IMG/VR virus record: IMGVR_UViG_3300009506_000095
Location: 1 to 56,572 of that record
DNA: 56,572 bases
Origin: a virus
Reading direction: 5' to 3' (one strand)
Shown here: in pieces, positions 27,337-35,852 of the stretch
How positions within the stretch are numbered: the stretch's first letter is position 1
Layout of the letters: each line of letters opens with the position of its first letter
The notes under the pieces: generated by a model
What the model was told of the DNA's origin: nothing
Seen by the model: only the letters and a program-made list of their open reading frames with translations
Database searches by the model: none
Translations under genes and position numbers: made by a program

Positions 27337-28509
27337 ATGGCAATTACTACCTTGGCAGAAAATCTATCCTTTTTAGGAATAGATAATCAGTATTTCGATA
27401 TTACTGGTGGGAATGATGAGTTAGTATTCACGAGTTCAAGGGCTGGCCCCAGAACTATTACCGTAACCCATGGGAGTTATGACTGTGAAGAATTAGCAGA
27501 CCAATTAGAATCAGACATGAATGATGATTCGACTCTTACTGGTAGTGGTGCTATAACCTTTTCTGTTTCCTATTCATCTACCACTTATAAGTTTACTATA
27601 GATGCTGGGGCAGGAGAAACTATAGCATATACACACTCTGGGAGTTCAGCAGGGTTCGAATTTGGTTTCGATGATGATCATTCTGCTGCCCAAACCATAA
27701 CCTCTGATAATCCTGTAGGTGACCCTACTACTATCATCTCCACTATAAAAGATGATGTTGAGGATTTTGTATCTAATTATTGTAACAGAACATTCGAATC
27801 AACATCATACTCACTAGAAGAATATAATGGAAGGGGCTATAATAAAATATTGCTAAAAAATTACCCTGTTACTACATTAGATAGGGTTTCCATAGGAACT
27901 AGGGATGCTATAAAGATCAGCAACTCGAACACAGGAACCAGTGCTACAGTTTCTGTTCTTTCTACAGGTCTGAGATTGGTTCTTGATGGATCAGCAGATG
28001 TTACAGTAACATTTGCTACCTACACAACAATATCTACTGTAGTGTCTGCGGTTAATGCTCTTGGTAATGGCTGGTCTGCTTCTGTATTAAGTTCCAGCCT
28101 CAGCTCTTTCAAATCAACTGAACTTTTACCAAGACAGGCTGCTAACTGCTTATCAAGTACTTGGATATATCTACAGATTCCTGATATAGCAGAATATGAT
28201 ATCCAAACTGACTTGAATGCTGGAATTTTAGTCCTTTCATATCCAGTTACTTCTGGTTTTAAGAATATATTTATAGACTATACAGCTGGATACTCAAGCA
28301 GCACCATGCCTGATGATTTAAAGCTTGCTATCTTTATACTTGTTCAATATGTATATGAGAAAGCTAAAAAATCAATGTTCGGTCTTGAAACATATAACAT
28401 AGGTACTGGTGGGACTACTGGTCTCCGTATGATATATGAGAAAGAAAAGAAAGATTTTCCAAGAGAAGCAATAAATATCCTAGGAAGATACAGAAGGTAT
28501 AAAGTATAA
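27337..28509 (+). CDS. Head-tail connector (adaptor) protein with extra beta domain
   Basis: 390 aa, larger than typical adaptors (about 100-200 aa). Residues about 1-130 are a Ser/Thr/Gly-rich beta domain. From about 138 the connector core appears: STIKDDVEDFVSNYCNRTF, then KNYPVTTLDRVSI, typical of HK97 gp6/SPP1 gp15-like adaptors. About 190-260 is a beta-rich insert. The helical C-terminus (LKLAIFILVQYVYEKAKK) completes the adaptor fold. It opens a set of four neck genes in canonical order. Confidence 0.7.
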   Translation: MAITTLAENLSFLGIDNQYFDITGGNDELVFTSSRAGPRTITVTHGSYDCEELADQLESDMNDDSTLTGSGAITFSVSYSSTTYKFTIDAGAGETIAYTHSGSSAGFEFGFDDDHSAAQTITSDNPVGDPTTIISTIKDDVEDFVSNYCNRTFESTSYSLEEYNGRGYNKILLKNYPVTTLDRVSIGTRDAIKISNSNTGTSATVSVLSTGLRLVLDGSADVTVTFATYTTISTVVSAVNALGNGWSASVLSSSLSSFKSTELLPRQAANCLSSTWIYLQIPDIAEYDIQTDLNAGILVLSYPVTSGFKNIFIDYTAGYSSSTMPDDLKLAIFILVQYVYEKAKKSMFGLETYNIGTGGTTGLRMIYEKEKKDFPREAINILGRYRRYKV

Positions 28510-28510
28510 A

Positions 28511-28834
28511 ATGATTGGCCCAACAATTGAGCTTGTCCTTGAAAGATATTCAAGTACAGATGATGGGGGCGGTAGCAGTACAAAATCTTGGACTAGCAAG
28601 AGAAGAATAAGAGGAATACTTGTATCAGTTCGTGGTGATACTATTGTATCAGAGGGCAGGGAGACTGTAAGGATAACCCATAAATTTTGGACAGATTATC
28701 AGAAAGGCATCGACATCAGCGAGAAGGATGAATTCTCAAGATCAGGATATAAAGAAAGATACAGAGTAGTGTATGTAGATGATACGCTTGCTATGGAGCA
28801 AATCCTTATAATCGAACTGATGAGAATTAAGTAA
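28511..28834 (+). CDS. Head-closure protein
   Basis: 107 aa. Small beta-barrel-like protein with the pattern LERYSSTDDGGGSSTKSW...RGILVSVRGDT, then VRITHKFWTDY and ERYRVVYVDD, as in SPP1 gp16/phage head-tail joining proteins. Position between adaptor and gp10-like protein supports it. The stop overlaps the next start (TAATG). Confidence 0.72.
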   Translation: MIGPTIELVLERYSSTDDGGGSSTKSWTSKRRIRGILVSVRGDTIVSEGRETVRITHKFWTDYQKGIDISEKDEFSRSGYKERYRVVYVDDTLAMEQILIIELMRIK

Positions 28835-29307
28835 TGGAGCTTAAATTTAATATAAATAAATACAGAGCTGCTATAATAAAAGATCTTGAATCTGCTCTTG
28901 TTAGAGTTGGTAAGAATCTTGTTGATGATGTTAGAGAGTCTATGACAGCAGGTTCTGGAAGAAAATACAATGTGGGCGGTAAATCTCACCAAGCATCTGC
29001 TGCGGGTGAGCCACCTTCTCCGATAACTGGAAGGCTGAGAGACTCTGTTATGTACACAACAAATTTCGGGAGAAAGTCTAGGATGGGTGGTGCTGCCTGG
29101 GCTTCTGATGAACTTCCTGAAATAATGAGTGGAAGTAGAACAGAACTTGTTCTTGTAGTTGGCTCTGGCGCTCCATATGCTCTCGATCTTGAGAAAGGTG
29201 TTAAAAAAGCAACAAGCAGAAGAAAGAAGATGCAACCAAGACCTTTCATGAGACCTGCTCTTATGAGAAGTAGAGAGATGATAAAAGCTGAGTTTGGGAT
29301 AAAATAA
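28834..29307 (+). CDS. HK97 gp10-like tail-completion (neck) protein
   Basis: 157 aa. N-terminal amphipathic helices, the phrase SHQASAAGEPPSPITGRLRDS typical of gp10-like proteins, a beta region ending VVGSGAPYALDLEKG and the C-terminal QPRPFMRPAL signature. Acts at the head-tail interface or on tail completion. TAATG coupling at both ends. Confidence 0.82.
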   Translation: MELKFNINKYRAAIIKDLESALVRVGKNLVDDVRESMTAGSGRKYNVGGKSHQASAAGEPPSPITGRLRDSVMYTTNFGRKSRMGGAAWASDELPEIMSGSRTELVLVVGSGAPYALDLEKGVKKATSRRKKMQPRPFMRPALMRSREMIKAEFGIK

Positions 29308-29717
29308 TGTCTGTAAATGCTATAAGAAAAGCAATATATGAAGCCTTCACAGATGATGATCTTTCAGAGCTTTATATGAATACTTCTGGAAGAATGTACT
29401 TCTATGAAGCTCCAGAAGAGACTGATAGACCATACTGCATATTCAAACTGTTTGATCAGAATTATGATTTTACTTTTGATCAAGACATTGAGTTTGAAGA
29501 GGTTATGATCCAATTTGAATATTATAGTACTACGGCAGAGGATTGTGATGATGGCATATCTTATATTTTAACTATGTATGATTTCGCTGACTTAGATATA
29601 ACTGGTTATACCTGCCTAAGAATGGAAAGGCAGACCGTACTCCACCCAGAGAGAATCGAGCCTGAAGGGGAATGGGTTGGAATAGTAAGCTATTCACTAT
29701 TAGTACAGGAAGAATAA
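29307..29717 (+). CDS. Tail terminator/tail-completion protein
   Basis: 136 aa. The order after gp10-like and the pattern IRKAIYEAF..., GRMYFYEAPEETDRPYCIFKLFD, then EVMIQFEYYS, resemble DUF3168/gpU-like tail terminators, which cap the tail tube. In most siphophages the tail tube follows directly, but here three modification genes (about 5.1 kb) intervene. TAATG overlap with a radical SAM gene. Confidence 0.68.
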   Translation: MSVNAIRKAIYEAFTDDDLSELYMNTSGRMYFYEAPEETDRPYCIFKLFDQNYDFTFDQDIEFEEVMIQFEYYSTTAEDCDDGISYILTMYDFADLDITGYTCLRMERQTVLHPERIEPEGEWVGIVSYSLLVQEE

Positions 29718-30691
29718 TGGATTACAAGAAAGCAAGCTACTCAGCAGCAGATAGCCTACCTGTAAAGATTATACAAAGTTATGATATAGCAGAGTCGATA
29801 GAAAAGAATGGATGCCTTTTGCCTTTACATGTACAGTTTATGCCTACAAATCATTGTAATCTTAACTGTAGATTCTGTAGTTGTAGAGATGATGATAGAA
29901 CTACGGAAATGAGTTTCATAGAAGTCTGTGAGCTTTCATCTATTCTCTCTGAACTTGGTACAAAGGCTATGACAATAACAGGCGGTGGTGAGCCACTAAT
30001 GCATAGCCAGATAAATGATATCATAGATATATTCTATAACTCAGGGATAGAAATAGGGCTAGTCACTAATGGCTTAAGGCTATCAAGATTAGTGAATCCT
30101 GATAGAATAACTTGGTGTAGGATAAGTCATAGTGATGAAAGAAAGTTCACAAAAGAGTACAGAGACTATCTCAAGCATTATGTCCTTAATGGAAACGAAG
30201 TTGATTGGTCGTTTAGCTATGTACTAGGAAGGTATCCAGACTATGATAATCTTGAAGAAGTAATAAGATTTGCTAATGAGAATAACTTCACCCATGTAAG
30301 GATAGTCTCTGATATAATGCAACCAAGCAACATACCGAGTGCCACAGTTGAGGCTTACTTGAGGAAAAATGTCGATTGCTCTAATGTAATCTTCCAAGCG
30401 AGAAATAAGCCAACTCGTGGTGGCGATTGTTATATATGCTATTTGAAACCTGTAATCTCTGCTGATGGGAGAGTTTACACATGCTGTGGTGCTCAGTATG
30501 CTATAAATAGCAAGGATAAGAGAAGAATGGCTGATGAATTATGCTTAGGGCATTTCAGAGAATTGCCTGAGATAATAGACATGAGCAGTCTGCCGTTTGA
30601 TGGATCTATATGTGATGTATGCTATTACTCCCAATATAACAATCTATTAGGGATGATGCTTACAGATTTAGATCATGAAAATTTTGTATAA
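29717..30691 (+). CDS. Radical SAM protein with SPASM-like Cys cluster
   Basis: 324 aa from ATG 29717, coupled to the tail-terminator stop. CNLNCRFC (C47, C51, C54) is the canonical radical SAM motif, and ITGGGEPLMH the SAM-binding segment. The C-terminus has CYICYLKP, YTCCGAQ and CDVCYYS, resembling a SPASM auxiliary cluster. It is probably a peptide- or sugar-modifying enzyme. It is distinct from the shorter radical SAM protein at 21745, with little similarity outside the motifs. Confidence 0.85.
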   Translation: MDYKKASYSAADSLPVKIIQSYDIAESIEKNGCLLPLHVQFMPTNHCNLNCRFCSCRDDDRTTEMSFIEVCELSSILSELGTKAMTITGGGEPLMHSQINDIIDIFYNSGIEIGLVTNGLRLSRLVNPDRITWCRISHSDERKFTKEYRDYLKHYVLNGNEVDWSFSYVLGRYPDYDNLEEVIRFANENNFTHVRIVSDIMQPSNIPSATVEAYLRKNVDCSNVIFQARNKPTRGGDCYICYLKPVISADGRVYTCCGAQYAINSKDKRRMADELCLGHFRELPEIIDMSSLPFDGSICDVCYYSQYNNLLGMMLTDLDHENFV

Positions 30692-30700
30692 GGGGGCTAA

Positions 30701-31978
30701 ATGGATAGTTTGAAAATTTGCGTAGTTGGATCAGTGAGAAGCGGGACTAATTGGATAGCACATCTATTCTCTCCAATCGTTGATGAAGTTATAGCTGATG
30801 CTGATTATAATGGTGCTACTTGTAATGAGAGATACAGGAATATAGATAATAGAGATGAACTACTGGGAAAAGAAAGTTTTGTCTTCAAACAAAATGAAGA
30901 TCTTATGAACATGGAAAATCTCGACAAGATGATAGAGCTTTTCCCTGATATTAAGTTCATACTTGTTATAAGAGATCCAATAAAGATTGTGGAATCAATA
31001 TGCAAAGCATATCCTGACTCTATCCCGATGAGATTCTTTCCTGCTGTTAGTAAAATTCAAGATGATTTAGGCATATCTAGAGTTGAAGCATCAACAATAT
31101 TCGCATCAGGATATATTAACCAAATACCTAAGTTTATAAATAAATATAGTGACAGAGCTATAATAGTTAAATATGAAGATCTAGTTTACAATTTCGAAGA
31201 TACACTCTCAGGGCTTTATAATTACTTTGGGCATGAGATTAGTCAAAAGCAAATTGATGAAGTAGAAAGGCCAATTGGTGAGCATGGTGAAGGGCTTACT
31301 CCTGATGAAGTAAGCATAATTCTTGACAACACTGTTATCAGAGAAGCACTTGATAAATATGGATACTTTATAGGTGGTAGAACTACTGAGCCAACTGTAG
31401 AGCCTACTATAAAGCCTGATGAGAATGATAACATTGCTGTATCAGATTACATAGCAAGAAATTCAAAAACATATTACTCAAAGGGGAGTTCTGGGTTTAG
31501 AGATAAATTTGCATATGTTAGGGATTTTGTAGATGGCTGTGGTAAAATACTTGATGCTGGAAGTGGATCAGGAAATTATGCCAGAGAATTAATTTCTTCT
31601 GGTAAAGAAGTTTTCTGTATAGACCATAGCAAATATTGCTGTGATAATTTTCTAATAGATATTCCGCACGAGAATAAGAGCATAGTTGAATTCTGTGGAA
31701 AGACAAGAAGGAAATTCGATTGTGTTTATTGCATAGATGTTCTTGAGCATATCCCTTATGATGATATTTGTGATAACCTCAAAGCTTTGAGCAGAGTGTC
31801 TAATAAATTTCTATTTGGAATAGCTAACCATCCAGATGTACAGTTCGGATACCAACTCCATAAGATAATAGAAGGCAGAGACTGGTGGATTGAAAATTTA
31901 TCAGAATATTTCGATAATGTTGAGCATATAGCAAGTTTATTCTTAGGTCAATTTTTCTTCATCAAATGTGAAAACTAA
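30701..31978 (+). CDS. Sulfotransferase-methyltransferase fusion
   Basis: 425 aa; GGGG ribosome site. Residues 1-225 are a sulfotransferase-like P-loop domain (VGSVRSGTNWIAHLF; VIRDPIKIVESI). A Thr/Pro linker (about 228-245) leads to a class I methyltransferase (ILDAGSGSGNYA at about 281-292; FDCVYCIDVLEHIPY). Fusion implies sulfation and methylation of one substrate. A separate sulfotransferase and methyltransferase are adjacent genes at 23108-24366, so the same pair of activities occurs twice in the window. Confidence 0.82.
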   Translation: MDSLKICVVGSVRSGTNWIAHLFSPIVDEVIADADYNGATCNERYRNIDNRDELLGKESFVFKQNEDLMNMENLDKMIELFPDIKFILVIRDPIKIVESICKAYPDSIPMRFFPAVSKIQDDLGISRVEASTIFASGYINQIPKFINKYSDRAIIVKYEDLVYNFEDTLSGLYNYFGHEISQKQIDEVERPIGEHGEGLTPDEVSIILDNTVIREALDKYGYFIGGRTTEPTVEPTIKPDENDNIAVSDYIARNSKTYYSKGSSGFRDKFAYVRDFVDGCGKILDAGSGSGNYARELISSGKEVFCIDHSKYCCDNFLIDIPHENKSIVEFCGKTRRKFDCVYCIDVLEHIPYDDICDNLKALSRVSNKFLFGIANHPDVQFGYQLHKIIEGRDWWIENLSEYFDNVEHIASLFLGQFFFIKCEN

Positions 31979-31995
31979 AAGGCAAAGGGGCTAAT

Positions 31996-34869
31996 ATGGA
32001 CATTACAGATCAGAAGGTGAGTATAATCTTACCAATCATAAGAGAAGAAGGGGCAAAGAAATGCATAGAAGCCATCAGCATGAATGCCGGAATACCATCT
32101 GAGAATTTTGAATTGATAGCTGGGCTTGATACAAAAAGAATTGGTTGCCCAAAGATGGTTAAGATTCTTGCTGAGAAGTCTAATTACGATCTTGTTATGT
32201 TCTTGGCTGATGATACAATACCTCAGAAAGACTTCCTGAAGAATGCACTAAAAGCTATGGCCACACTTCCTGATGGATGGGGATTAGTAGCACTAGATGA
32301 TGGCCTACAGAATCCTGGATTATTGGCTACTCACTGGCTTGCGAGTAAAAAGCTTTTGCCTCTTATTGGTGGAGAGTTTTTCTGCACTGAGTATAAGCAT
32401 AATTTCTGCGATCAAGAACTCACTATGAGGTGTAAGGATTTAGGAAGGTTCACTATTGCTTATGATTCAGTAGTAAAGCATAATCACCCCGCAGCAAATA
32501 GGATGTTCTTTGATAGAAATTATTTAGAATCTTCTAGTGAAAAGAGCATAATGGATGATAGGAATGTTTTCGATAGAAGGTTGAAGGAATACCTTAAGGC
32601 TAAAAATGTATGGAATCTGAAAAAAATACCAAAGATTCTACATCTATATTGGGGAAGAAATAAAAAACTTTCATTCATGAAATTCCTTACTCCATATTCA
32701 TTTGCTAAATTAAATCCAGATTGGAGAATAGTTGTCCACTACCAAGAGTATCCAAATGCTGATGAAGCAGATGTCGGTAGTGAGCAAAAGTCTTACAGCT
32801 ATAAGCATGAGGATTGGTTCTACAGGCTTATAGAGATAGACAATTTAGAACTAAGAATGGCAGAATTTGATCAAGACAAATATGATATAGAGAAAGTACC
32901 AGAGCTTTTCAGAAATGATCTTTATAGGATACAGATCATGCAAAGTATAGGTGGCTTCTGGTCTGATTTCGATGTTCTATTTGTAAGACCTATGTACCAC
33001 CTTGATATTAACAAACCAGAGAATGAGAATACAGACACTGTAACATGCTCTCACTATTCGATGAATAAGACTGCTTTTCTTGGAGGAGCACCAGGAGAAC
33101 CAAATTTCTATTCAGGCTTATATAATATATACAATAAATATAGGAAAAGAGGGATAGATGTTGTAGAGAGGCAAGCATATGGCGAGTCGATGTTCAATGA
33201 TTACTTTGCCTATACAGAAATTAATAAAAAAGCAATAAAGGCAGATATTGGTGTAGATGTTTCAAATATTGCAATGTCTGTGATTTATCCAGTTCTAAAA
33301 AATAAAGTCGAACATCTATATGGAAAAGATTTCAAGATAAGAAATGATACTATAGGATTTCATTGGTATTCTGGAGACCCAAAGACCTCTAAGTATGAGA
33401 ATGAAATAAATGAAGACAATATATCTGCTTTCGATGATAAAATGATATTTTCCATTATGAAAAGTATTTACTTATCTGAAAAATTCAGGTATAGTATTCT
33501 CATGCCTTATTATAAGAGGCACGAGCAACTTCATAACACTTTAGTATCTTTCACCTATCACTATGAGGATAGAAATGATTATGAAGTAGTGATAGTTGAA
33601 GATGGTAAGAACTACAAAGATGCAGATGAACACGAGAAGCTACTAAGTGTTATTTCAGGCTTTAGCGATAAAGTCAATATAAAACATATCGTGGCTGAGA
33701 ATATAATATCAAATAACCCTTCCCCATACTACAATATAGCTGCTGAGAACGCAGAAGGCAAAATACTCGTTATAACAAGCCCTGAGTGCCTACATGAGAA
33801 TAATGTACTAGACAGATTCGATGGGGTTATGGGGTTTAATGACTCGATATATGCTATATGTGCGTGTAGAAATGTTGGTCTGTATCCGAAAATGATAGAA
33901 AAATTTGAGGATTTCGATTATACTCACTTAGAATGGTATCAGCATAGTAAATTCAGGAATATGTCTTTTCATTTTTGCTCTGCTATATCAAAATATAATT
34001 ATCAACTAATAGGTGGATTTGATGATCGTTTCTCTCACGGTATAGATTATGATGATGTAGATTTTAGAGAGATGATAAAATCTGCTAAGATTGAGATAGT
34101 AAAGCTTGATGATGCTTATACGCTTCATCAAAAGCATTCAAAAGACCCAGATATTTTTACAGAAGAGAAGGGTGAGGATGAGGAAAGGAATAGGCAATTG
34201 TTCTACACTAAACGCAAGAAAGATTTTAGATTAGGCATAGGACTTCCTCATACAGATAAGACTGTGACCTCATATTTCTTTGACTCTTGGGTTACTATGG
34301 AGAAACCAGATTTTGTTTATATGCGTCCTCCCTATACTGGATACATAGGATTAGATAAGGCAAGAAACGCATTGGTTTTGGATGCCTTTACAGGTGGATG
34401 CACTCATCTTCTTATGATGGACACGGATCAAATATATCCTACTGATACAATTCCTAAACTGCTTAGTCATGGAAAGGCAGTTGTAGGTGGAGTTGTACAC
34501 AGGAGATATGCGCCATTTGATCCGATTTTATATAAAGGAACCATCGGGAATTATAGCCACATACCAGACGAACTAGCCTACTCAGGAGAGTTGGTGGAAG
34601 TTGATGCAACTGGCTGTGGATGTATACTCTATGATATGGAGGTTTTTAAAAAGGTACAACCACCATGGTTCGAGATCTATCAGTTGGAAACTGGCAAAGA
34701 CGTAGGAGAAGATATTGGCTTCTGCGCAAAACTGAGAGATGCTGGTTTTAGTATCTATGTAGATACATCAATAGAGATAGAGCATATGTCTGTGATGGGG
34801 GTAACTCGTACCATGTATGAATGGTACAAAAAAGTCCACCACTTCGGGTGGGCTGATAAGGGGGCTTAA
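31996..34869 (+). CDS. Four-module glycosyltransferase
   Basis: 957 aa. Module 1 (1-200): GT2-like with VMFLADDTIP. Module 2 (about 210-440): GT32-like/DXD-type (IPKILHLYWGRN; SIGGFWSDFDVLFV). Module 3 (about 497-740): GT2 (YSILMPYYKRHEQ; a GGFDDRFSHGIDYDDVDF acceptor segment). Module 4 (about 770-957): homologue of the protein at 11092 (LLMMDTDQIYP; YVDTSIEIEH). Such multi-domain enzymes can assemble an oligosaccharide sequentially. It ends immediately before the tail tube gene and was probably inserted into the tail operon. Confidence 0.8.
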   Translation: MDITDQKVSIILPIIREEGAKKCIEAISMNAGIPSENFELIAGLDTKRIGCPKMVKILAEKSNYDLVMFLADDTIPQKDFLKNALKAMATLPDGWGLVALDDGLQNPGLLATHWLASKKLLPLIGGEFFCTEYKHNFCDQELTMRCKDLGRFTIAYDSVVKHNHPAANRMFFDRNYLESSSEKSIMDDRNVFDRRLKEYLKAKNVWNLKKIPKILHLYWGRNKKLSFMKFLTPYSFAKLNPDWRIVVHYQEYPNADEADVGSEQKSYSYKHEDWFYRLIEIDNLELRMAEFDQDKYDIEKVPELFRNDLYRIQIMQSIGGFWSDFDVLFVRPMYHLDINKPENENTDTVTCSHYSMNKTAFLGGAPGEPNFYSGLYNIYNKYRKRGIDVVERQAYGESMFNDYFAYTEINKKAIKADIGVDVSNIAMSVIYPVLKNKVEHLYGKDFKIRNDTIGFHWYSGDPKTSKYENEINEDNISAFDDKMIFSIMKSIYLSEKFRYSILMPYYKRHEQLHNTLVSFTYHYEDRNDYEVVIVEDGKNYKDADEHEKLLSVISGFSDKVNIKHIVAENIISNNPSPYYNIAAENAEGKILVITSPECLHENNVLDRFDGVMGFNDSIYAICACRNVGLYPKMIEKFEDFDYTHLEWYQHSKFRNMSFHFCSAISKYNYQLIGGFDDRFSHGIDYDDVDFREMIKSAKIEIVKLDDAYTLHQKHSKDPDIFTEEKGEDEERNRQLFYTKRKKDFRLGIGLPHTDKTVTSYFFDSWVTMEKPDFVYMRPPYTGYIGLDKARNALVLDAFTGGCTHLLMMDTDQIYPTDTIPKLLSHGKAVVGGVVHRRYAPFDPILYKGTIGNYSHIPDELAYSGELVEVDATGCGCILYDMEVFKKVQPPWFEIYQLETGKDVGEDIGFCAKLRDAGFSIYVDTSIEIEHMSVMGVTRTMYEWYKKVHHFGWADKGA

Positions 34870-34895
34870 TATATAAACTGTAGGAGAGTGTTAAA

Positions 34896-35348
34896 ATGTC
34901 TGTTAAAGTTGGTTATAAAGCTAAAGTTTCTCTAGGTACCAGTACTATCGTTGGTATGGGCACTTGGAGTATGAGTGGTATCACAGCAGATCAGCTTGAC
35001 GCATCTGACTTCGGGGATAACTGGAAAGTATTCGAGTTTGGTATGAAGGATGGTGGTCAGGTGACTTTTAACGGTCTACTGGATCCAGACGATACAACTG
35101 GCCAACACGCTCTTATGAGAGCTAATGTTGAAAACACTGATCTTACTAGTCTAAGGCTTTATGTCGATCAGACTTCTTATTATGAACCGTGTCAAACAAC
35201 TGGTTGGTTCTCTCCATCTACCACCACGTTAAATGATACAGTACTTTCTTGGGTCAATATCACTTCGTTTGATATTAGCACAGACAAGTCTGGTCTTGCT
35301 CAAGTTTCCTTTACTGGAAAGGTCAGCGGTATGATGGTGCTGGTGTAA
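34896..35348 (+). CDS. Major tail (tube) protein
   Basis: 150 aa; AGGAG ribosome site. Beta-rich sequence beginning SVKVGYKAKVSLG and the phrases ITADQLDASDFGDNWKVFEFGMKDGGQVTFNGL and VSFTGKVSG are typical of siphovirus tail tube proteins. Located upstream of the frameshifting chaperones and tape measure in canonical order. Followed by a structured intergenic RNA. Confidence 0.82.
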   Translation: MSVKVGYKAKVSLGTSTIVGMGTWSMSGITADQLDASDFGDNWKVFEFGMKDGGQVTFNGLLDPDDTTGQHALMRANVENTDLTSLRLYVDQTSYYEPCQTTGWFSPSTTTLNDTVLSWVNITSFDISTDKSGLAQVSFTGKVSGMMVLV

Positions 35349-35369
35349 TCTATTAACCTTAAAATTCAA

Positions 35370-35444
35370 AAGCGTGGGATAAGGCATTGCCGATGGTGGT
35401 TTGGCCCCTTCCACCGCTCCCACGCTTAAAAAACATAAGGGGCC
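35370..35444 (+). promoter_or_regulatory. Structured RNA: long hairpin with 8-bp pseudoknot upstream of the tail chaperones
   Basis: A perfect 10-bp outer stem pairs 35370-35379 (AAGCGTGGGA) with 35418-35427. Inside, 35395-35399 pairs with 35411-35415 (GGTGG/CCACC) and 35382-35390 can form GGC-ATT-GCC. The loop GGCCCCTT (35403-35410) is perfectly complementary to AAGGGGCC at 35437-35444, just 3' of the outer stem, giving a possible pseudoknot. The next gene's ribosome site begins about 10 nt later. It could act as a translation control, partial terminator or nuclease barrier between the tail tube and the chaperones. Confidence 0.6.
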
Positions 35445-35465
35445 ATTGCCAAAGGAGAAGGGGCT

Positions 35466-35852
35466 ATGAAATTTGATCTTGATAATCTGAATCCTGGAAC
35501 ATTTTTTGAATTCGAAGATGATGATGGTGGTGTAACAATTCGTCTTGCTAATTCTGACGCTATGAGAGAAATTGATAAGGCTACTGTTAAGAAGAAAATT
35601 TCTTTTCATAGAGGTCAGCGGTATGAGGTAGATGTTGTTGATGAAGCATTAAGATCTAATATGATATGGGATTATATCATAATTGATTGGGAAAATGTGA
35701 CTGACAGCAATGGTGTCGATATTCCATGTACTTTTGAGAATAAAGCCAAACTTATGCGTGAGTCTGTTAAGTTTTCCAGCTTTATAGCAAGCTGTGTCGA
35801 ACAGCTGACTGACAATATGTCTCTTTATGAAGAGGAATTGGAAAAAAACTGA
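35466..35852 (+). CDS. Tail assembly chaperone (G-type)
   Basis: 128 aa; AAAGGAG/AAGGGG ribosome site. Acidic N-terminus and a helical C-terminus, size and position of lambda gpG/HK97 gp13-type chaperones that coat the tape measure. It ends at the slippery sequence A-AAA-AAC (35843-35849), with the stop codon immediately after, so a fraction of ribosomes should shift -1 into the following open frame. Confidence 0.78.
   Translation: MKFDLDNLNPGTFFEFEDDDGGVTIRLANSDAMREIDKATVKKKISFHRGQRYEVDVVDEALRSNMIWDYIIIDWENVTDSNGVDIPCTFENKAKLMRESVKFSSFIASCVEQLTDNMSLYEEELEKN
35843..35849 (+). promoter_or_regulatory. -1 programmed ribosomal frameshift site A-AAA-AAC
   Basis: Canonical X-XXY-YYZ heptamer in the zero frame (GAA AAA AAC TGA), one codon before the stop of the tail chaperone. 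A downstream stimulatory stem may be TAGTCGAAAGACTA (35859-35872), a 5-bp stem with a 4-nt GAAA loop. Confidence 0.8.
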
